Below the pieces are notes generated by a model that was not told the DNA's origin, did not search any database, and saw only the letters and a program-made list of their open reading frames with translations. Shown here in pieces: positions 1 through 5,375 of a stretch of 9,260 bases of DNA; positions within the stretch are counted from its first letter, which is position 1; every line of letters begins with the position of its first letter. The stretch is from Anaerolineae bacterium (lineage in GTDB: Bacteria; Chloroflexota; Anaerolineae; Aggregatilineales; Phototrophicaceae): NCBI GenBank assembly GCA_028284565.1, contig JANQRM010000560.1, forward strand, positions 1 through 9,260. The letters are read 5' to 3'. The position numbers and the translations under genes are program-made.

Positions 1-1907
1 TTCTGGTGTTGCTGGTGATACCGCTTGGCGCGCAGGATGACAATGGAGGTTCGCCCTTTTCCACGAATACGCCTCAACCCACGCAACCGCCTTCTTCGAC
101 TCCAACGCCACGTCCGACCATCGTCCCCTTAGCGACGAATACGCCTGTTCCGACAGCTGTGCCGATGCAATTGGCGACAAACACCCCGTTACCGACAGCC
201 TTGCCGCTTGGACCTCAAGGACCGATTGGTATATATGGCTTGCGTTTGTTGTTAGAACAAGATGTCCTTGATATTTTGATTGACCGCCTGCGCTTGGTTG
301 AACCCACCAATCCCGACACGGTCTTAGCGGTTGAACTTTTGCTCTATGAACTGACACGACGCTTTCCGACTGCGCCCTCGACATTTGAACGCCGAGAACG
401 ACTTGTTCAAGCGATGCTGGCGACTCCGCGCGGTACGCTTGATATGCGCTCAATGATTCGCCCCTATATCGAAGCGGTACTCAATCGTGAACAACCGACA
501 GAGATGAACTTCACCTATGCAGGTTTTACGATTAATACGATTGCGCTGAATCTGGATGGGCAGGATGCCATCGACGCGCTGGTGCATATTCGCTATCCCA
601 TTGAGGGTGAGGTGTTGTATGAAGATTATGTCCTCGCTTTACGAGATGGGGGTGGCAACTTCCGCTTTTTGCCGAATTTTCCAGATTATTTTGCTGTGCC
701 GTTTAACGGTGTGGAAGCCATCAGCCTAGAACGCATTGGGGATGTGAATCGAGATACACTTGAGAATGTCGTGTTACGCCTCGAAGATGGTAATCCCAAT
801 GACCTGTTTATGATTTTCGCCTATCGTAATGACCGCGCGGTGCAGTTAAATCCGCCGGATAGCCCCATACGTGTGGGGACATTGGTGCAATGGAGTACAG
901 ATAACAATAGCACGCGTCCGCCGATACTCCAGACGATTCAAGTTCGACGCGAATCGGATCAGTGGGGATGCTTGAGTGAATTGCCAGTGGATTGGGGGTA
1001 TGTCAACAATTTCTATCGTCCGCAATTAGAGTTGAATGCGCGTTTCACCCGACAAGATAGTCTTGAATGTGCTTTAGCTGAGGGCGAACCCTACTTTGAT
1101 GATTCTCCTGCTGAGTCGATTGAGATGATTCAAAATATCCTTGTCGAAGAGACAGGCGATGATGCCACTGTTGGACGTGCGCTGATTATGGTTGCCATGC
1201 TTCAATTACTGGATTTCGATATTTCTTCCGCTTCAGAAACGGCGGAGGTGGCATTGAGTTATGCGGAATCGGATGAAGACTCCTTGGCACAACAGGCGAA
1301 CACCTTGTTGAGTAGTTTGGGTCAAGCTGGCTCTACACCGCTTGATATTTGTCGTACCTTAAATTCGCTAGATGACAGTGAAGTATGCGACATCAACGCG
1401 GTGATTACTCGAACACTCAATGATGCTGAATTGACGAATACCCAACCGCTAAATGATCAACTGGAAGCCTTGGGCTTCACGCCTTTGCGTCGGGTGCGGG
1501 TGTCGGCAATTGGTCGTGCTGACCGTATTGCGATTGATTTAACAGGGAATGATGATGGGTGGTGGTCGTTTGGTGTCGATAATGGGATTTATCAGGTCGA
1601 GAAAATCGCCCCGCCAGACGGACTGAATGTGGTATCCTTGCCACCCACAGTCCTTGATGCCCCTCAGAGCGTGATAGATGCGCTAGTGGTGGATAACGAC
1701 CCGAACGGTGCATTGAGTATCTTGACGACGCTTATACGGAATAATCTTGACCTGCCTCTAACGGAAAAAATCCAATATCTGCTTGGCTTGAGTTATGATT
1801 TAGTCGGCAATCGAGGACAGGCACGCGAATATTATTACAACTTGTGGACATCGGCTCCGACTTCATTGTGGGGTAAATTGGCAGGAGTTCGCTTGGAGGC
1901 ACGGTAA
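1..1907 (+). CDS. Secreted protein with Pro/Thr-rich linker and helical-repeat C-terminus (5' partial)
   Basis: Function not recognised. The frame is open to the left edge. The first possible start in view is a GTG at 6, but the codons there read LLVIPLGA-QDD, which looks like the end of a signal peptide with cleavage near A9, so the true start is probably upstream. Numbering from the GTG, residues 22-70 form a Thr/Pro-rich linker (TPTPRPT and two 14-residue repeats), typical of exported Chloroflexota proteins. A mixed domain follows. Around 244-265 (IGDVNRDTLENVVL) and 501-523 (GRADRIAIDLTGNDDGWW) are Asp-rich segments that faintly recall FG-GAP/VCBS-type loops. Residues 385-440 and 585-633 look like TPR-type helical pairs (e.g. 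YLLGLSYDLVGNRGQAREYY). Cysteines at 322, 355, 449 and 461 could form disulfides. An extracytoplasmic scaffold or binding role is an inference. Stop TAA; converges on the glsB-like gene. Confidence 0.85.
   Translation, partial: LVLLVIPLGAQDDNGGSPFSTNTPQPTQPPSSTPTPRPTIVPLATNTPVPTAVPMQLATNTPLPTALPLGPQGPIGIYGLRLLLEQDVLDILIDRLRLVEPTNPDTVLAVELLLYELTRRFPTAPSTFERRERLVQAMLATPRGTLDMRSMIRPYIEAVLNREQPTEMNFTYAGFTINTIALNLDGQDAIDALVHIRYPIEGEVLYEDYVLALRDGGGNFRFLPNFPDYFAVPFNGVEAISLERIGDVNRDTLENVVLRLEDGNPNDLFMIFAYRNDRAVQLNPPDSPIRVGTLVQWSTDNNSTRPPILQTIQVRRESDQWGCLSELPVDWGYVNNFYRPQLELNARFTRQDSLECALAEGEPYFDDSPAESIEMIQNILVEETGDDATVGRALIMVAMLQLLDFDISSASETAEVALSYAESDEDSLAQQANTLLSSLGQAGSTPLDICRTLNSLDDSEVCDINAVITRTLNDAELTNTQPLNDQLEALGFTPLRRVRVSAIGRADRIAIDLTGNDDGWWSFGVDNGIYQVEKIAPPDGLNVVSLPPTVLDAPQSVIDALVVDNDPNGALSILTTLIRNNLDLPLTEKIQYLLGLSYDLVGNRGQAREYYYNLWTSAPTSLWGKLAGVRLEAR
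129..212 (+). repeat. Two tandem 42-nt repeats coding LATNTP[VL]PTA[VL]P units
   Basis: Codons 42-55 and 56-69 of the secreted protein encode LATNTPVPTAVPMQ and LATNTPLPTALPLG. The two units match at the protein level but have drifted at synonymous and a few other positions in the DNA. This is an in-frame duplication within the extended, probably disordered linker that separates the signal peptide from the folded part. Confidence 0.8.
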
Positions 1908-1926
1908 CAAATAGCCCACTATTTGT
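1907..1926. terminator. Inverted repeat directly after the secreted-protein stop codon
   Basis: ACAAATAG (1907-1914), loop CCCA, then CTATTTGT (1919-1926): a perfect 8-bp stem beginning at the last base of the TAA stop. It is A+T-rich and no T-run follows on either strand, so it is not a canonical intrinsic terminator. Its place between two convergent genes makes a role in 3'-end formation or RNA stability plausible. Confidence 0.4.
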
Positions 1927-1959
1927 GGATAAGCAGGCTAATTGCATTTATATATTCAA

Positions 1960-1989
1960 TTGTCAAGTTTGGTAAGGACAGTTTGACAA
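1960..1989. terminator. Second inverted repeat in the convergent gap
   Basis: TTGTCAA (1960-1966) pairs with TTGACAA (1983-1989). The stem can extend inward by two G-T pairs and one A-T pair, leaving a loop of about 10 nt. There is no T-tract beside it. Together with the hairpin at 1907-1926 it is the only structure I see in the 1908-2031 gap; a bidirectional terminator-like role is a guess. Confidence 0.3.
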
Positions 1990-2031
1990 GTTGCCATTAC
2001 ACAAACAGGAGGGGATTTTAACGGAATTCAA

Positions 2032-2280
2032 TTATCGACGGACTAATTTGACAATACCAAGTAAAATGACTGCACCAATAACTGCAGTTACTAGACTGGC
2101 AATCAATCCATCATCAGCTGTATTGACACCGACTGCGTTGAGGACAAACCCACCAATGAACCCACCTACGATACCGACAACGATATCCATGATGAGTCCT
2201 TGCTGACCATCTGTTTTCATGATGATGCTGGCGATCCAACCTGCAATTGCACCAATGATAAGCCAAAGTATGATATTCAT
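2032..2280 (-). CDS. GlsB/YeaQ/YmgE family small membrane protein
   Basis: An 82-residue, Gly-rich, very hydrophobic protein of the transglycosylase-associated / GlsB-YeaQ family, whose usual length is about 80-85. Three membrane segments are apparent: residues 3-21 (IILWLIIGAIAGWIASIIM), 31-51 (IVVGIVGGFIGGFVLNAVG) and 59-78 (LIASLVTAVIGAVILLGIVK), with a short KTDGQQG loop and a basic KLVRR tail. The IIGAIAGWIA start and GIVGGFIGG core are family hallmarks. Members are linked to envelope or general stress responses, but the biochemical role is not settled. The ATG is preceded by AGAAGGG (2294-2288) at 7 nt spacing, which supports this start. It is a single-gene unit, divergent from deoC. 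Confidence 0.92.
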   Translation of the reverse strand: MNIILWLIIGAIAGWIASIIMKTDGQQGLIMDIVVGIVGGFIGGFVLNAVGVNTADDGLIASLVTAVIGAVILLGIVKLVRR

Positions 2281-2304
2281 TTTATATCCCTTCTATCTAT
2301 TGCC

Positions 2305-2321
2305 GTTACCCAAATTGTAAC
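2305..2321. promoter_or_regulatory. GTTAC-N7-GTAAC dyad over the glsB -10 region
   Basis: Perfect 5-bp arms, GTTAC (2305-2309) and GTAAC (2317-2321), are separated by 7 bp and overlap the putative extended -10 of the glsB-like gene. The position would suit a repressor site, but short arms like these can occur by chance and no known operator is matched. Confidence 0.2.
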
Positions 2322-2341
2322 ATATTTTTGAGAATGCCCAA
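2314..2341 (-). promoter_or_regulatory. Putative promoter of the glsB-like gene
   Basis: On the - strand there is an extended -10 element, TGTTACAAT (2322-2314), with TTGGGC (2341-2336) 16 bp upstream as a weak -35. The -10 lies about 34 bp from the ATG. The hexamers are read by eye against the sigma-70 consensus; the -35 matches at only three positions. Confidence 0.4.
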
Positions 2342-2440
2342 AACATCGGGGAAGAACGCAATAGAAGCATCATCTAGGGATATTTAGTTTGCTTGTATTG
2401 CTGGCAAAATTTAACATTCATCCCCTTTTTGTCTTCTGCA

Positions 2441-2474
2441 TGTTATCATAGAGGCATGTCGTCTAACTTGGAGG
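2441..2474 (+). promoter_or_regulatory. Putative extended -10 and ribosome binding site of deoC
   Basis: TGTTATCAT (2441-2449) fits an extended -10 (TGN-TATCAT); no good -35 stands 16-18 bp upstream. A strong Shine-Dalgarno GGAGG (2470-2474) follows, 7 nt before the ATG at 2482, and fixes the deoC start. The implied 5' UTR is only about 25 nt. The rest of the 2281-2481 gap shows no riboswitch-like structure to my eye. Confidence 0.4.
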
Positions 2475-2481
2475 AAATTGT

Positions 2482-3444
2482 ATGTCTACTGAGTCAATTC
2501 CGCGCAATACAGGTATCCCACTAGATTTGGGTTGGGTGAATGATACGCATGTGAATCCATCGGCGACACAACGTCGTGCGGCTACCCTAAAAACGCGCCG
2601 TTCAATCAAGAAGGAGTGGCAAGCCGCGTGGTTGTTGCGTGCAATTACGATGATTGACCTGACTACATTAGCTGGGGATGATACGCCGGGTAAGGTCATA
2701 CGCTTGTCTGCGAAAGCGCGTCAACCGGCGCGTCAGGATATTTTGGATGCATTGGATGTGGGTGATAAGGGCATCACGACTGCCGCTGTGTGTGTCTATC
2801 ATCAGCGTGTGCCGGATGCGGTGAAGGCACTTGAAGGCACGGACATCCCTGTTGCCGCTGTTTCGACGGGCTTTCCGGCTGGACTCAGCCCATTTGAACA
2901 ACGAATTGCTGAGATTAAAGAGTCGGTCAAGGCAGGTGCGAGAGAAATTGATATTGTGATTACGCGCGAACACGTCCTGAAGCACAATTGGCAAGCTCTG
3001 TATGATGAAGTGTGCCAGATGCGGGAGGCATGTGGGGAAGCCCATATGAAGTCCATCCTTGCGACGGGCGAATTGGGTCCCTTGTGGAATGTGATGATGG
3101 CGAGCAAGGTGTGTATGATGGCAGGCTCGGACTTTATCAAGACCTCGACAGGTAAAGAGTCGGTCAATGCCACACTCGAAGTGGGGTTGATTATGACACG
3201 TGCGATTCGGGATTATCAAGGACGCACAGGTTTTAAGGTTGGCTTCAAACCTGCTGGCGGAATCCGTACCGCGAAGGATGCGCTGAATTGGCTAGTGTTG
3301 ATGAAAGAGGAACTGGGTGATGATTGGTTGACTCACCATCTCTTCCGTTTTGGGGCATCGAGCTTGTTAACCGATATTGAACGCCAACTCTCGCATCATG
3401 TGACGGGACGCTACGCCGCAACACATCATATGCCAATGAGTTGA
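2482..3444 (+). CDS. deoC: Deoxyribose-phosphate aldolase, long animal-DERA-like type
   Basis: Class I aldolase that reversibly splits 2-deoxy-D-ribose 5-phosphate into glyceraldehyde 3-phosphate and acetaldehyde, in deoxynucleoside catabolism in the cytoplasm. Family residues are all visible: MIDLTTL with D59 at the start of the barrel, AAVCVY with C104, EIDIVI with D157 (E. coli D102), the Schiff-base lysine K190 in MKSILATGELG (E. coli K167), FIKTSTGK with K225 (E. coli K201), and the phosphate-binding GFKPAGGIRT (254-263) and GASSLL (291-296). At 320 residues it is longer than E. coli DeoC (259). The extra N-terminus (LDLGW, NPSA, KKEWQAAWLL) and the tail HHVTGRYAA..H.PMS match animal DERA as I remember it. 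It is a single gene with its own GGAGG site; no deoA, deoB or cdd lies next to it. Confidence 0.96.
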   Translation: MSTESIPRNTGIPLDLGWVNDTHVNPSATQRRAATLKTRRSIKKEWQAAWLLRAITMIDLTTLAGDDTPGKVIRLSAKARQPARQDILDALDVGDKGITTAAVCVYHQRVPDAVKALEGTDIPVAAVSTGFPAGLSPFEQRIAEIKESVKAGAREIDIVITREHVLKHNWQALYDEVCQMREACGEAHMKSILATGELGPLWNVMMASKVCMMAGSDFIKTSTGKESVNATLEVGLIMTRAIRDYQGRTGFKVGFKPAGGIRTAKDALNWLVLMKEELGDDWLTHHLFRFGASSLLTDIERQLSHHVTGRYAATHHMPMS

Positions 3445-3453
3445 GGTAGTCAT

Positions 3454-3481
3454 GAGTGCCGAGTAACGAGTGATGAGTGAA
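3454..3481. repeat. Heptanucleotide tandem repeat GAGTNNN x4
   Basis: GAGT recurs at 3454, 3461, 3468 and 3475 with an exact 7-bp period: GAGTGCC, GAGTAAC, GAGTGAT, GAGTGAA. It lies 10 bp after the deoC stop, in the 57-bp convergent gap before the next - strand ORF. Short heptamer arrays in intergenic DNA are known from cyanobacteria and other phyla; no function is implied. Confidence 0.7.
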
Positions 3482-3501
3482 AGGTTATTTCGCGAGGCTC
3501 G

Positions 3502-3735
3502 TCATTCTTCTTGTGGTGTGTAATCGAGCGTAATGACTTCCCCTCTGGCATTGATGATCATTTTGATGTGTTGAGTGTCTGTTATCTCTAAAGTAGCGGT
3601 TGAGGTTTGATAATCCTCCACCAAAAAGATGGGCGGGATGATTTCTGTATGTACAATTGAACAAACCGTTTCCGTCAGATCACATTCCCAAAGTGAATAA
3701 CCTGCACGAGATGCACTCCCAACCCCAACTTTCAT
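3502..3735 (-). CDS. Hypothetical protein; possibly the frameshifted C-terminal half of the upstream membrane protein
   Basis: A 77-codon ORF of unknown function. It starts ATG within ATGA (3735-3732), overlapping the stop of the 131-codon ORF by four bases, and no Shine-Dalgarno is visible before it. The sequence looks like the interior and end of a beta-rich soluble domain: YSLWECDLTETVCSIVHTE has two cysteines (C18, C25), followed by TATLEITDTQHIKMIINARGEVITLDY. Upstream of the ATG its frame stays open only to a TGA at 3762-3760. Two readings are possible: a separate, translationally coupled protein, or one original gene of about 210 codons split by a one-base indel near 3735-3759. I lean slightly to the second, because the upstream ORF ends abruptly in what looks like an extracytoplasmic strand (DHIYHLA). 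Confidence 0.55.
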   Translation of the reverse strand: MKVGVGSASRAGYSLWECDLTETVCSIVHTEIIPPIFLVEDYQTSTATLEITDTQHIKMIINARGEVITLDYTPQEE

Positions 3736-4127
3736 TCTGAAGCTAGATGATAAATATGATCATTTGTTATAAGCGTGTCATGATGCCGATAACTCCCAAG
3801 GAATTGTGGCACAAGTATGCTAAAAGACGTACTTTGTAACCTAGAAGCAACAAATAGAGATACGATGGTCAAAGCGAAGGCAATGCTTTTTTTCCGCCAG
3901 ATAATCCAATGTAATATACATATGAGAATACCGAGTGGTGATGCACATAAACATAAGAAAAAAGGAACTTTAGTCGCGTTGCGATATAAACTGTAAGCCA
4001 CAGTTTCCCTTTTTAGTGGAGCAACACCTTGAAATGAGTTGGCATAATAAAGTAGCACTACTAGGACTACAACTAATCCTAAACTCATTGCTTTTGCCAA
4101 ATGTAATAAATAGCGACGACGGTTCAT
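3732..4127 (-). CDS. Hypothetical three-TM membrane protein, possibly truncated by frameshift
   Basis: 131 codons, no family recognised. A basic start (MNRRRYLLHLAK) is followed by membrane segments at about 13-30 (MSLGLVVVLVVLLYYA), 54-76 (VPFFLCLCASPLGILICILHWII) and 81-97 (IAFALTIVSLFVA, after the cytoplasmic WRKK). The remaining 34 residues are polar and end at HLASE with TGA. The stop overlaps the start of the 77-codon ORF (ATGA). The ribosome site is weak (GAGACAAG region). Base composition is clearly more A+T-rich than in carB or deoC, which fits a less conserved or acquired gene. It lies 58 bp downstream of the TGA-interrupted locus and could be read from the same transcript or from the weak promoter at 4146-4173. 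Confidence 0.65.
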   Translation of the reverse strand: MNRRRYLLHLAKAMSLGLVVVLVVLLYYANSFQGVAPLKRETVAYSLYRNATKVPFFLCLCASPLGILICILHWIIWRKKSIAFALTIVSLFVASRLQSTSFSILVPQFLGSYRHHDTLITNDHIYHLASE

Positions 4128-4145
4128 GAACTTGTCTCATGTTGT

Positions 4146-4173
4146 GGTGTATGCAATATACACACAAAGTCAA
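4146..4173 (-). promoter_or_regulatory. Possible weak promoter before the membrane-protein ORF
   Basis: TTGACT (4173-4168) is a good -35 match. TACACC (4151-4146), 16 bp on, is a poor -10. The distance of about 19 bp from the -10 to the ATG at 4127 would leave almost no leader. Read by eye only. Confidence 0.2.
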
Positions 4174-4185
4174 CAGTTTCATGAA

Positions 4186-4548
4186 TTATTTCGGATTAAC
4201 GAGGCAACTGGCATAGCCAAGGATTTGTTGTCCATCTTGTAAATCGGAAGGGGTGGGTTGCCAACCTCGACCTAGGCGATGGTCTAAGAGTTCTTGGGGT
4301 GTCGGTTGTTCTTTCCACACGACAACTGCCGTGATTGCACCAAGTCAAGTTGAGTCGTAGGCAAGTATCCAATCCTCATATGTCACTAAAATATCGGTTG
4401 TGAATTCATCCTGTTGAGTCATATCAAGCAAGGTGGCAGAGGAGTCTGTCTCGATCCATGTGAGAAGGTCTTCTAGAGATGAATAGGAGACCTTCTCTTT
4501 GAGATGCGACACATCACTATCCACAGTTGGATGAACAAGGACTTCCAT
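4186..4548 (-). pseudogene. Hypothetical 120-codon frame interrupted by one in-frame TGA
   Basis: From ATG at 4548 an acidic 67-codon stretch (MEVLVHPTVD... to WILAYDST) meets TGA at 4347-4345. The same frame then runs on for 52 sense codons (LGAITAVVVWKEQPTPQELL..., ending LVNPK) to a TAA at 4188-4186. The second part looks like real protein (RGWQPTP, QILGYASC), so the natural product is probably one soluble protein of about 120 residues. The break may be a nonsense mutation, a sequencing error or, less likely, readthrough; the base after TGA is C, a context known to be leaky in several systems. TGA ends deoC and the 131- and 77-codon ORFs here, so general reassignment is unlikely. The ATG follows the methyltransferase stop by 6 nt without a visible Shine-Dalgarno, which suggests translational coupling. 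No family recognised. Confidence 0.65.
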
Positions 4549-4554
4549 CAGAGT

Positions 4555-5367
4555 TTAACCAAAACGCAGATGAACAATACGTGAGGGGGTGTTCCGTAAA
4601 TCTGCGAGAGGCACCCCCCACTCAATTGGTAAGTCCAACCACCGCGCTTGATAGCGATCAAAGACAGAAATATCTTTAAGGTAGTGAATCTTAGGATGCC
4701 AATTGGCAATCATCTCGGTGTGGCGAATTCCCCACTTAAACTTCGCTTGGGTGCTGGCAACGGCTTGATAATCTTGAGTTTTTTGTGCCATCGACTGTCC
4801 AATTGCTTCAAGAAGCATTTCGGATTGTGGGAAACTTTCTGCTAGAGCTGTGAGAACCATTTTCACATCCGCCTCATCGAAATATATAAACAAGCCTTCT
4901 GCAACAAAGAGAGCAGGTGCGTATTGAACTTCATCGAGCCATGTCATATCGAGGACGGATTTGGTGAGGAAGCGATGGCGGGGTGGCGACTCGTTAAGAA
5001 ACTTTCGGCGGATGTCCATGGATTCAGGGAGATCGAGGTCAATCCAGTGAATAGTCCCATTGTCTAGTCGATAGAAGCGTGCGTCTAAGCCTGCGCCCAA
5101 ATTAACAATCGTGCCGTTGGGGTGACGTTGTATGAAATCTTGCGCCAACTCATCGAGAATTTCTGTCCGTATTGCTACACCTAAGTTCGATGGATGGTCC
5201 TCTTCAAAAACGGAATAATCATAGTCAATCGCTTCAATGGCTTGGATGGCATATTCATCGTGGATAATCCCATCATCGCGTAGGCTTTCGGCATAGCGAC
5301 CATAGAGTGGGACGAGCAAGGTGCGGGGGGCACCTACGAGCTTATCAACGGAATGTTTGTCAGGCAT
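4555..5367 (-). CDS. Class I SAM-dependent methyltransferase, TcmP / leucine carboxyl methyltransferase-like
   Basis: A 270-residue cytoplasmic methyltransferase of the LCMT/TcmP superfamily, whose members methylate carboxyl or hydroxyl groups of proteins or polyketide-type small molecules. Hallmarks: the SAM-binding loop TIVNLGAGLDARFYRL (86-101), the acidic WIDLDLPE segment after the next strand (108-115), SVLDMTWLDEV (137-147) and APALFVAEGLFIYF (150-163), followed by a helix carrying DEADVKMVL. Full length, no break. The substrate cannot be read from the sequence, and no polyketide or phosphatase gene is nearby. AGGAG (5377-5373), 5 nt before the ATG, overlaps the TAG stop of carB (5378-5376), so it is almost certainly cotranscribed and perhaps coupled with carB. 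The interrupted small gene follows 6 nt later. Confidence 0.88.
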   Translation of the reverse strand: MPDKHSVDKLVGAPRTLLVPLYGRYAESLRDDGIIHDEYAIQAIEAIDYDYSVFEEDHPSNLGVAIRTEILDELAQDFIQRHPNGTIVNLGAGLDARFYRLDNGTIHWIDLDLPESMDIRRKFLNESPPRHRFLTKSVLDMTWLDEVQYAPALFVAEGLFIYFDEADVKMVLTALAESFPQSEMLLEAIGQSMAQKTQDYQAVASTQAKFKWGIRHTEMIANWHPKIHYLKDISVFDRYQARWLDLPIEWGVPLADLRNTPSRIVHLRFG

Positions 5368-5375
5368 TTGGTCTC

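Noticed and set aside
1991..2206. 71-codon + strand frame preceded by AGGAGG-like bases
   Set aside because: It overlaps the clear GlsB-type membrane protein on the other strand and has Thr/Pro-rich shadow composition; the purine run before it is poorly placed for its start.
2334..2387. 17-codon ORF (MPKTSGKNAIEASSRDI) upstream of deoC as a possible leader peptide
   Set aside because: No good ribosome site, no regulatory codon run, and it lies upstream of the best deoC promoter candidate.
2668..3219. 183-codon open frame on the - strand
   Set aside because: Antisense to the catalytic core of deoC; its His/Arg/Cys-rich translation is typical of a shadow frame.
3970..4182. 70-codon - strand frame overlapping the membrane protein start
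   Set aside because: Cys/Ser-rich shadow of the 131-codon ORF in another frame; no ribosome site or membrane pattern.
4186..4347. Selenoprotein reading of the TGA
   Set aside because: No redox motif (no nearby Cys/Ser partner) and no SECIS-like hairpin seen directly after the codon; mutation or sequencing error is simpler.
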